DNA of 28,944 nucleotides, from positions 1 through 28,944 of the IMG/VR virus record IMGVR_UViG_3300046558_000241. One strand, written 5' to 3'. A program made the position numbers and the translations under genes. The notes beneath the pieces are model-generated. The model had not been told where the DNA came from, did no database searches, and saw nothing but the letters and a program-made list of their open reading frames with translations. Shown in pieces: positions 20,549 to 28,100 of the stretch; the stretch's first letter is position 1; each line of letters begins with the position of its first letter. This stretch comes from a virus.

Positions 20549-20923
20549 ATGGCCAACCATACCGACCTGCCGATTTCCAAAGTTGCCTACGACCTGCTGG
20601 TCGTGGCGACCGACTTGACCAAAAATATGCCCCGCGACTTCAAGGCATCGGTCGGCAAGGAAATCCGTGACGAGTGCGTGCGCTTGACGGTGCTCATCTT
20701 CCGCGCGAACGTCGCGGGCGACAAAACACCGTATCTCGACAAGCTACTCGAGCGCGCGCAGGTGATCGAGTTGCTGTTCCGGCTTTCCAAGGACTTGCGC
20801 TTTATCTCAGTCGCGCAGTATGCGCGGGCCATCGCACTGACCAGCATGATCGGCAAACAGGCCGGCGGCTGGAAGAAATACACCGCATCGTCGCCTGCAT
20901 CTTCCCGGTCAAGGCCGGGTTGA
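20549..20923 (+). CDS. avd: Avd, DGR accessory variability determinant
   Basis: 124 residues. Four-helix-bundle pattern typical of Avd: VAYDLLVVATDLTKNMPRDFK, VGKEIRDECVRLTVLIFRANVA, YLDKLLERAQVIELLFRLSKDL, SVAQYARAIALTSMIGKQAGGWKKY. Avd forms a basic pentameric barrel that binds the reverse transcriptase and template RNA and is required for mutagenic copying in the Bordetella phage DGR. Position between the last target and the template repeat is the canonical one. No clear Shine-Dalgarno; start chosen by family alignment. Confidence 0.9.
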   Translation: MANHTDLPISKVAYDLLVVATDLTKNMPRDFKASVGKEIRDECVRLTVLIFRANVAGDKTPYLDKLLERAQVIELLFRLSKDLRFISVAQYARAIALTSMIGKQAGGWKKYTASSPASSRSRPG

Positions 20924-21077
20924 CTGTGCGAATTTTTTAATCTGGTCGTGCCGCTGGCCCACAAGGCCACCGCTATGCGCACCACAGTAACCGTCTGGCG
21001 GTGTCCAGGCAGGCCTGGCGCAGTTTCCCCACTGATCGGCATGGCCTTCGGTGGGGCGACGTAGATAGCACGAATTG
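20924..21077 (+). ncRNA. Leader of the DGR template RNA (avd-TR spacer)
   Basis: A 154-base noncoding stretch between avd and the template repeat. Contains CCAGGC-AG-GCCTGG (21003-21016) as a strong small hairpin. In known DGRs sequence 5' of the template repeat is part of the RNA bound by Avd and the reverse transcriptase. RNA ends are unknown. Confidence 0.5.
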
Positions 21078-21180
21078 ACGCAGGCCGGCCCCTCTCACGC
21101 GTGGAATCAGAATTTCAACAATGGCAACCAGAACAACAACAACCGCTCGTACGAGGGCCGCGCCCGCGCCGTCCGCAGAT
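21078..21180 (+). repeat. DGR template repeat (TR)
   Basis: 103 bases holding nine AAC/AAT codons plus one CAC in the target reading frame (NQNFNNGNQNNNNRS). Outside the 5' codon and position 21096, all differences between TR and VR1-VR3 are at TR adenines. A GC-rich constant 3' part with the perfect palindrome CTCGTACGAG (21145-21154) is identical in all four copies and would act as the homing (IMH-like) end. Confidence 0.96.
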
Positions 21181-22284
21181 CATCCCGATACGGACTTCAC
21201 GCTCGAGCAGCTGGCCGTCGCATATTTCGACTGCCGCCGCAGCAAACGCAATACCCCCAGCGCCCTGGTGTTTGAGCAGCACCTGGAGCGCAACCTGATC
21301 AACCTGTTCGATGACCTGCAGGATGGCAGCTACCAGCCCGGCCAGTCGATATGCTTCGTCGTCACGCGCCCCAAAGCGCGCGAGGTGTGGGCGGCTGACT
21401 TCCGCGACCGCGTGGTGCACCACCTGCTTTACAACAAGATTTCGCCGCGCTTCTACGCCTCATTCATCAAGGACACCTGTGCCTGCATCCCCGGGCGGGG
21501 CACGATGTACGCGGCCAAGCGCCTCGAGGCGAAGATCCGCAGCGTCACGCAGAACTGGAGCAAGCCCGCGTTTTACCTGAAATGCGACCTGGCCAACTTC
21601 TTCGTCGCCATCGACAAGGACGTGCTGCGTGGGCAGATCGCGGCGCGCGTCAGCGAGCCATGGTGGCTGCGCCTGGCCGAAACGATCCTGTTTCACGACC
21701 CACGCGAGAACTACCAGCTGCGCGGCGCGCCCGAGCTGCTGGCGCGCGTGCCGGCGCACAAACGCCTGGTCAATCAGCCAGTGCACCTGGGCCTGCCGAT
21801 TGGCAACCTGTCGTCGCAGTTCTTCGCCAATATCTACCTCGATGCGCTGGACCAGCATGCCAAGCACAAGATCGGCGCCCGGCACTATATCCGCTACGTC
21901 GACGACTTCCTGCTGCTGCACGAATCGCCGCAGTGGCTGGGCACGGCGCTGGCCAACTTAAACGAGTTCCTGCCGCGCGTGCTGCACGCCAACCTCAATC
22001 CCAGCAAGACGATCCTGCAGCCGATCGCACGCGGCGTCGACTTCGTTGGCCAGGTCATCAAGCCTTGGCACAGCCGCACACGGCGCCGCACCGTGCACGA
22101 GGCAACCAGCCGTATTGCCGGCATCCCGGCGGCCGACGTGTTCGCGGCAGCCAACAGCTACTTCGGCCTGCTGCGCCAGGCGGACAGCAGCCATGCTGAC
22201 CGTGCTGCGCTGGCGCGTGCGGTGATGCGGCGCGGGCATTGCGTCAACGGAGCGCTTACCAAAACCTATAGGAAATCATCATGA
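21121..22284 (+). CDS. DGR reverse transcriptase
   Basis: 387 residues from the only ATG in frame; the true start may be later. Motifs: NKISPRFYASFIKDTCACIPGRG with GRG at 125-127, LKCDLANFF with catalytic Asp156, LGLPIGNLSSQFFANIYLD (223-241; the I/LGNLxSQ form is typical of DGR enzymes) and YVDD at 259-262. Then LNPSKT and VDFVGQVI (thumb). It copies template RNA into cDNA with random incorporation at adenines, and the cDNA replaces a variable repeat. The ATG at 21121 lies inside the template repeat and has no ribosome binding site, so residues 1-20 would be encoded by the repeat in another frame. The stop overlaps the next gene (ATGATG). Confidence 0.95.
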   Translation: MATRTTTTARTRAAPAPSADHPDTDFTLEQLAVAYFDCRRSKRNTPSALVFEQHLERNLINLFDDLQDGSYQPGQSICFVVTRPKAREVWAADFRDRVVHHLLYNKISPRFYASFIKDTCACIPGRGTMYAAKRLEAKIRSVTQNWSKPAFYLKCDLANFFVAIDKDVLRGQIAARVSEPWWLRLAETILFHDPRENYQLRGAPELLARVPAHKRLVNQPVHLGLPIGNLSSQFFANIYLDALDQHAKHKIGARHYIRYVDDFLLLHESPQWLGTALANLNEFLPRVLHANLNPSKTILQPIARGVDFVGQVIKPWHSRTRRRTVHEATSRIAGIPAADVFAAANSYFGLLRQADSSHADRAALARAVMRRGHCVNGALTKTYRKSS

Positions 22285-22706
22285 TGTACGACCCCGCCCA
22301 CATCGAACGCCAGCACCTGGCAAACCAAGCCGTGCCCGCCTATTCACTGATTCGCAAGGCCTGCGCATGCGGCAAGGCCAGCACCGCAAAACAGCTGGCC
22401 CAGCAAGGCAAATGCGCCGCATGCGCGCTGGTGGCCGTCCGCGACGCAATCATGCCTGGCGACTTCGCCAAGCTTCAGCACATGCTGGGCGCCGTGCGGC
22501 AATATCCGAAGTCCAAGTGGGGCTGGCGCAACTATTTTGCCGCCGGCAGCGGCCAGCAGCACGAGGCCATGCAGCGCCTCGTGACCGCTGGCCTTGCCAC
22601 GGCCGGCCGCGCATGCGGCGACATGACCTATTTCTACGCTACCCGCCTGGGTTGCAAGGCTGCTGGCCTCGATGGCGCTGGCATCAAGCGCGCGATGGAG
22701 GATTGA
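22281..22706 (+). CDS. Hypothetical protein after the reverse transcriptase
   Basis: 141 residues from MMYDPAHIERQHLANQAVPA. Two cysteine pairs (CACGKAST and CAAC, about 29-49) suggest a small zinc site, followed by a helical domain with FAKLQHMLGAVRQYPKSKWGWRNYFAAG and HEAMQRLVTAGLATAGRA. No family recognised; the tail resembles phage proteins of unknown function with a C-terminal winged-helix-like segment. Overlaps the reverse transcriptase stop and precedes the PAPS-reductase-family gene by 2 nt. Confidence 0.65.
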   Translation: MMYDPAHIERQHLANQAVPAYSLIRKACACGKASTAKQLAQQGKCAACALVAVRDAIMPGDFAKLQHMLGAVRQYPKSKWGWRNYFAAGSGQQHEAMQRLVTAGLATAGRACGDMTYFYATRLGCKAAGLDGAGIKRAMED

Positions 22707-22708
22707 AG

Positions 22709-23701
22709 ATGAGTCTTATCCATCTGGTATCCCTTTCGGGCGGCAAAGACAGCACGGCTACAGCTATCCTCGCGCTCGAGCAGCACGGTGCGACCGCATG
22801 CCGCTTCGTCATGGCCGATACGGGCAACGAGCACGAGAGCACGTTGGAATATGCGCTGGACTACTTGCCGGCGGCCTTGGGCATCAAGGTCGACGTGGTA
22901 CGAGCCGATTTCGCTGACGAGTTCGCCACCAAGCGCGCCAACCTAGCGCGCATCGCTGCCGGCGAACCCGAGTCTGCCGTGTATGGGAAGCGCAAGTTCA
23001 TGTATCACTGGACGGCCGAGGCCGCACAGCGTGCGCTTGAGTTGCTACATCCATCTGGAAACCCGTACCTTGACCTTTGCATGGTGCGAGGTGGCTTCCC
23101 ATCGCGCAAACGGCAGTTTTGCACGGAATATCTCAAAACCAAGCCCTTGACGGAGTTCGCCATGGATTTGATCGATCGTGAATGCGATGCGATCTGGTCC
23201 TGGCAGGGCGTCCGTATCGATGAAAGCCAATCACGTCGCGAACGGCTGCAAGGTACTGGCGCATGCGTCAAGCACTTTGAGGTGGTGGGCGGCGGCCTGT
23301 TCACCTACCGGCCCATCTTGCGCTGGAACGTCGGTGACGTGTTCGAGGCCCATCGCTTGGCTGGCATCGAGCCAAATCCGCTCTACAAGCAAGGCATGTC
23401 GCGCGTCGGCTGCATGCCTTGCATCAACTGTAGCAAAGGGGAGTTGCATGAGGTGTCGCGCCGGTTCCCCGAGCACATCGCTCGAATCGCGGAATGGGAG
23501 GCTCTGGTGTCGGAAGTGTGCCGGCCGCGCTCCCCCGTGTCGTTTTTCCATATGGGTACCAAGGCGCACGCGGGTCAGGCATCTACCATCGAATCGGTGG
23601 TCGAGTGGTCAAAGACCAGTCGCGGCGGCAAACAATTTTCACTGCTCACAGCGCTGGACGAACCAACGGCGTGCAGCTCTGCTTACGGATTATGCGAATG
23701 A
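22709..23701 (+). CDS. PAPS reductase-family ATPase (DndC-like superfamily)
   Basis: 330 residues from MSLIHLVSLSGGKDSTATAI. The N-terminal PP-loop SLSGGKDS (about 8-15) binds and adenylates, and VMADTGNEHESTLEY follows as in the family. The C-terminal part has GCMPCINCSKGELHEVSRRFPEH, a cysteine cluster with phage-type spacing. Proteins of this family transfer sulfur or adenylate groups; DndC-type members take part in DNA phosphorothioate modification. The role here is unknown. In the PAPS-reductase line phage copies are common near the right end of prophages. A longer in-frame region upstream of 22709 belongs to the neighbouring gene's shadow. Confidence 0.8.
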   Translation: MSLIHLVSLSGGKDSTATAILALEQHGATACRFVMADTGNEHESTLEYALDYLPAALGIKVDVVRADFADEFATKRANLARIAAGEPESAVYGKRKFMYHWTAEAAQRALELLHPSGNPYLDLCMVRGGFPSRKRQFCTEYLKTKPLTEFAMDLIDRECDAIWSWQGVRIDESQSRRERLQGTGACVKHFEVVGGGLFTYRPILRWNVGDVFEAHRLAGIEPNPLYKQGMSRVGCMPCINCSKGELHEVSRRFPEHIARIAEWEALVSEVCRPRSPVSFFHMGTKAHAGQASTIESVVEWSKTSRGGKQFSLLTALDEPTACSSAYGLCE

Positions 23702-23988
23702 CGACCAACATCACGAGCGACAAATGGCGCGGCGAACGCGGCGAACCGACCAATCCGGCTACGGTGCGCTTCAAGGCTCAAGAGGCGCAAGCACCCAGCT
23801 GCGAGGGCTGCCTGTTCGAGCGCTCTTACGGCGTGTGCTCGACGGCAGCAGTGCACGCTGTGGCCAACGACCAGCCGGACTGCGACGACCGCTCACCGGG
23901 CGGCATGACCTACATCTACGTGCTGGACCGCAGCGACCCGCGCCAGCTCGACCTTATCAAGACCCTGCAAATGGAGAACGCATCATGA
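23698..23988 (+). CDS. Small cysteine-containing protein, 96 residues
   Basis: From MTTNITSDKWRGERGEPTNP. A central cluster (CEGCLFERSYGVCS ... PDCDDRS, about 35-66) could bind zinc. The C-terminal YIYVLDRSDPRQLDLIKTL is a likely strand-helix. Start overlaps the upstream stop (ATGA). Similar short proteins with CxxC-x8-C spacing occur next to AlpA-type regulators in prophages. Function unknown. Confidence 0.65.
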   Translation: MTTNITSDKWRGERGEPTNPATVRFKAQEAQAPSCEGCLFERSYGVCSTAAVHAVANDQPDCDDRSPGGMTYIYVLDRSDPRQLDLIKTLQMENAS

Positions 23989-24185
23989 ACACTACGCCAC
24001 AACCTGTCGAACAACGCCTGTACAAAATCAGCAGCGCCATGGAGCGCCTGGAGGTATCCCGCGCCACACTGTACCGCATGGTGTCGCGCGGCCAGCTGGT
24101 CCTAGTCAAGATCAGCATCGGCGCCAGCAGAATCACATCGGAAAGCCTGGCTTTGGCCATGAGGGGAAGAAAGCCGGGCGAATAA
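23985..24185 (+). CDS. AlpA-like excisionase / helix-turn-helix regulator
   Basis: 66 residues. Begins MNTTPQPVEQRLYKISSAME, then the winged-helix motif RLEVSRATLYRMVSRGQLVLVKIS and a basic tail MRGRKPGE. Residues 12-55 follow the MerR-like DNA-binding pattern of excisionases and AlpA-type regulators. It is the last phage gene and overlaps the previous one (ATGA). Such proteins direct integrase towards excision. That would place control of excision in the same operon as the DGR. Confidence 0.75.
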   Translation: MNTTPQPVEQRLYKISSAMERLEVSRATLYRMVSRGQLVLVKISIGASRITSESLALAMRGRKPGE

Positions 24186-24229
24186 AGGCCGTGTATGATG
24201 CGGCAAGAAGCGCCCCAAAGTGGCTCATC

Positions 24230-24263
24230 AACGATTTGTAGCTAGAATTGTAGCCAGATCGTT
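24230..24263. repeat. Short tandem and inverted repeats at the prophage right end, possible attR region
   Basis: TTGTAGCTAGA (24236-24246) and TTGTAGCCAGA (24248-24258) form a tandem repeat with one mismatch and a 12-bp period. Flanking AACGAT (24230-24235) and ATCGTT (24258-24263) are inverted. Arm-type sites of integrases look like this, but the core cannot be confirmed without the left end. Confidence 0.35.
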
Positions 24264-24318
24264 TTTCACAAGACACGAAGCCTTGAAACCCGCATAAAAC
24301 ATGACTGTAAATCAAATA

Positions 24319-25083
24319 ATGAAAATAGCCACCTGGAACGTCAACTCGCTCAAAGTGCGCCTGCCGCAAGTGCTGCAGTGGCTGGCAGACAACCCGGTCG
24401 ACATACTCTGCTTGCAAGAGACCAAGCTCACGGATGACAAGTTCCCCGTCGCCGAGATCGAGGCGGCCGGCTACCAGGTGGTCTTCAGCGGCCAGAAAAC
24501 CTATAACGGCGTAGCCATCCTGTCGAAACTGCCGATCACCGACGTGGTCAGGAACAACCCGCGCTATGAAGATGCGCAGCAGCGCATCCTGGCCGCCACC
24601 ATCGACGGCGTGCGCGTCGTCTGCGCCTATGTGCCGAACGGCCAAAGCGTCGATTCGGACAAGTACGAGTACAAACTGGGCTGGCTGGCCGCCCTGCAAG
24701 AATGGCTGGCCGAAGAAGCGCTGCTGCACCCGCAGCTGGCCGTCGTCGGCGACTACAATATCGCCCCCGACGACCGCGACGTGCACGACCCTGTCGCCTG
24801 GGCTGGCCAGGTGCTGGTCTCCGACAAGGAACGCGCCGCCCTGCAGTGCCTGTTCGACATCGGCCTGACGGACGCCTACCGCCTGTTCGAGCAGGCGGAA
24901 AAATCGTTCAGCTGGTGGGATTACCGCCAGCTGGGCTTCCGCCTCAACAAAGGCCTGCGCATCGACCATATCCTGCTCTCGCCAGCCCTGGCCGCCCGCT
25001 GCACCGCCTGCGTGATCGACCGCGTGCCCCGTAAATGGGAGCAGCCATCCGACCATGCGCCGGTCGTGGCCACCATCGACTAA
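24319..25083 (+). CDS. xthA: Exodeoxyribonuclease III (host)
   Basis: 254 residues from MKIATWNVNSLKVRL. Signature motifs: WNVNSL, LCLQETKL (catalytic Glu), VVGDYNIAPDDRDVHDP (Asp and Asn) and LRIDHILLSP ... PSDHAPV (Asp-His). It repairs abasic sites (AP endonuclease) and removes 3' blocks. Full length for the family. An ATG six codons earlier (24301) is in frame but extends into sequence not typical of the family. The prophage ends 134 bp upstream, so its native promoter may be displaced. Confidence 0.95.
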   Translation: MKIATWNVNSLKVRLPQVLQWLADNPVDILCLQETKLTDDKFPVAEIEAAGYQVVFSGQKTYNGVAILSKLPITDVVRNNPRYEDAQQRILAATIDGVRVVCAYVPNGQSVDSDKYEYKLGWLAALQEWLAEEALLHPQLAVVGDYNIAPDDRDVHDPVAWAGQVLVSDKERAALQCLFDIGLTDAYRLFEQAEKSFSWWDYRQLGFRLNKGLRIDHILLSPALAARCTACVIDRVPRKWEQPSDHAPVVATID

Positions 25084-25198
25084 TCATTCAAAAACGCCTG
25101 ACAGAAGCGTCGCGAGCGGAAGGGAGAGGTGGCCGAGAAGCGCAGCCGTGCTCGAGCACGGTGAGCATCGCAGGTTACCTATACCGACGCGCAGCAGC
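25084..25198. other. Intergenic region with a perfect 16-bp palindrome
   Basis: 115 bases between the convergent xthA and GGDEF-EAL genes. CCGTGCTCGAGCACGG (25146-25161) is perfectly symmetric. No poly-T tract follows, so it is not a standard terminator. No gene seen. Confidence 0.5.
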
Positions 25199-28100
25199 TT
25201 ATGTCACGCGTTCCAATAGTACCTGCGCATTCGCTGCAGGCACTGGCGCGGAAAACAGATAGCCCTGCGCATAGCGGCAGCCGTTCGCCTGCAGCAGGGC
25301 GAACTGTTCTTCCGTCTCCACGCCCTCGGCCACGGCCGACAATTGCAGGCTGTCGGCCAGCGCGATGATGGCGGCCACGATGGCGCGGTCTTCCGCGCTG
25401 TGCTCGAGGTCCTTGATGAAGGCGCGGTCGATCTTGACCTTCTTTACGGGGAAGCGCTTCAGGTAGGCCAGGCTGGAATAGCCGGTACCGAAATCGTCGA
25501 TCGACAGGCGCAAGCCCATGCCATTGATCTGCCGCAAAATCTCCAGGGTATGCTCGCCGTGCTGCATCAGCGCCGTCTCGGTGATCTCGAATTCCAGCAA
25601 CGCCGGATCGATGCCCGTCTCCCGCACCACGGCGCCGATGGACGCCACCAGGCCCTTGTGCATGAACTGGCGTGGCGACAAATTCACCGCCAGCGGCACC
25701 GGCTGCAAGCCCTGGCGCTGCCACGCCATGCTTTGCTCGCACGCCTGGCGCATCACCCATTCGCCCACCGGCACGATCAGGCCGTTTTCCTCCATGATGG
25801 GAATGAAGCGCTCGGGCAGCACCAGGCCGTGGCCGGGACGGCGCCAGCGCAGCAGCACTTCCATGCCATGCAGGCGGCGCGTGGCGATGTCGATGACGGG
25901 CTGGTAAAACAACTCGAACTGCTGCAGCGCCAGCGCCGTGCGCAAGCTGCTTTCCAGGTCGAAGTGCAGGGCCGCCGCCTGGTTCATCGTCTGCGTGAAG
26001 AACTGGTAGTTATTGCGGCCATTGCCCTTGGCATGGTACATGGCCGCATCTGCATGGCGCATCAGGGTGTCGACATCGCCGCCGTCGTCCGGACACACGC
26101 AAATGCCGATCGATGGCGTCACGTGCAGCACATGGCCATCAAGCGGAAAGGCAGGCGTCAGCGCCTCGATGATCTTCTCGGCCACGCGTGCCGCTTCCTC
26201 GCCGCCGCGGATGCCCGGCAGCAGCACGACGAATTCATCGCCACCCAGGCGCGCCACCGTGTCGCTGGCGCGCACGGCGCGGCACAGCCGGGCGGCCACT
26301 TCCTTGAGCAGCAAATCGCCCGTCATGTGGCCCAGCGAATCGTTGATGGTCTTGAAGCGGTCCAGGTCGATGAACATCACGGCCAGCTTGTGCCCGGAGC
26401 GCTGTGCGGCCAGCATGGCCCGTTCCAGCCGGTCCGACAGCAGCGCGCGGTTCGGCAAGCCCGTCAGGTTGTCGTGGTAGGCCATGTGGTGCACCCGCGC
26501 CTCGGCCTGGCGCCGCTCGGCGATCTCGCCCTGCAGCAGCAAATTCGCGCCGGCCAGTTCGGCCGTGCGTTCCTGCACGCGCAGTTCCAGTTCGTCGCGC
26601 GCGCGGCGCACCGCCTCGGCCGCCTCGCGGCGCGCGGTCACGTCGTCGACCAGCCATACGGAACGGCCATGCGCATGCGCCAGGTCGAACGGCCTGCCTG
26701 ACAGGCGCGCCCAGAAGCGGCTGCCATCCTTGCGCACCAGTTGGTGTTCCGACATGTGCACGCGGCCCGCGCCGAAGTCGCGCGCCGTCTCGCCGCGCGC
26801 CACCTTCCACGCCGCCGCGTCCGGGTACAGGGCCTGCACCGACAGGCCGTTGATCTCGCCGGGCCCATAGCCGAACAGCTCTTCCATCTTGCTGTTGGCG
26901 CGCAGATTGTAGCCGCCCTCCACCACCGAGATGCCCAGCACGGCGCTGTCGAGGATGGCCTGGTTTTCCAGCAGCGCATTGCGCAAGGATTCTTCGGCGC
27001 GCTTGGCTTCCGTGCGGTCCTCGATGATCCAGATGGTGCCGGCGGCAGGATCGTCCGGATTGACGACATAGGCAATCAGCTGCGCCCACAGGGTGCTGCC
27101 GTCGCGGCGCATCATTTCCACTTCCGTCTGGAAGGGCTTGGCCACCGAGAGGAAGGGAAAGGCCGCCGCGCCCAGCAACTCGTACGACTGCTGCGATACA
27201 TACAGCGCGCGCCCGGGCAAGCCCAGCGCCTCGTCGCCGCTGTAGCCGAACATCGCGGCAAAACCCAGGTTATAGCGCGTGATCAGGCGGTTCTTGGTGT
27301 ACAGGATGCTCACCGAGGAATTCGTCATGATGGCCGCCACTTCCATCTGCGCCTGGCGGCTGGCAGTGACGTCTTCGAGGATCCAGATGGTGCCCTGCTC
27401 GCTGCGCGCCTGGTCGACGGCCTTGGCGCGGATGCGGCACCAGAACAGGCTGCCGTCGCGGCGGCGGAACAGCGATTCATCCTGCTCGTACGGCAAGCCC
27501 TGTCCCAGCAGCGGCGTGGCCTGCACGCCAAACTCCTCGTAGGCGGCGGGCGAGGGAAACAGTTCGGCGGCGGGCAGGCCCGTCATCTCCTCCTGCGCGT
27601 AGCCGAACATTTCGGCGAAGCGGGGATTGCAGCGCAGGATCAGGCGCGAACGCGAAAACAGGATGCCGACGGAGGCATTGTCGAGGATGGCCTGCTGCTC
27701 CAGCATCAGCTGGCGCGTGGCCTCCTCGGCCGCCTTCTGCGCACTGCGGTCGTCGAACAGCCAGATCGTGTCGCGCAAGCCGCGGTCGGTCTGGCTCTCC
27801 GTGTTCAGTACATAGCCATACGCCAGCGCCCAGAATGTGGAGCCGTCGCGGCGGCGCATCTCCATCTCGCCCTGGAACGGCAGACCGCGCCGCAGCAGCG
27901 GCGAAGCCTGCCGCACGACCTGCTCGTACGCCGCGCGCGAAGGGTACAGGTCGGCGACGGCCATGCCCACGCCGCTGTCGCCGTCGAAGCCGAAGCATTC
28001 GGCGAAGCGCCGGTTGTAGCGCAGCACGCCCTTGTCGCGCTGAAAACCGATGGCCAGCGGCGCGTTGTCCATCACGGCCTGCATTTCCAGCATGGCGCGG

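Larger units (their letters stand above)
1..24263. mobile_element. Temperate HK97-type siphophage prophage (left end outside the window)
   Basis: Contiguous phage genes: head and connector genes, terminase, replication genes, integrase, a CI/Cro switch and a DGR operon. The left boundary is not in the window because the tail tube gene is cut at base 1 and no lysis or distal tail genes are seen. The right boundary lies between the AlpA-like gene (ends 24185) and the host xth gene (starts 24319). I could not identify an attR core, so the stated end is approximate. The integrase lies about 11 kb inside the element instead of at its edge, which is unusual. Confidence 0.9.

Noticed and set aside
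20893-20940. Terminator between avd and the template repeat
   Set aside because: CCCGG/CCGGG pairing followed at a distance by ATTTTTT is weak and offset; a terminator here would cut the template RNA and reverse transcriptase from the promoter.
24186-24318. tRNA gene or tRNA fragment as the integration target
   Set aside because: No acceptor stem or T-loop consensus (GGTTCGAATCC-like) could be found on either strand.
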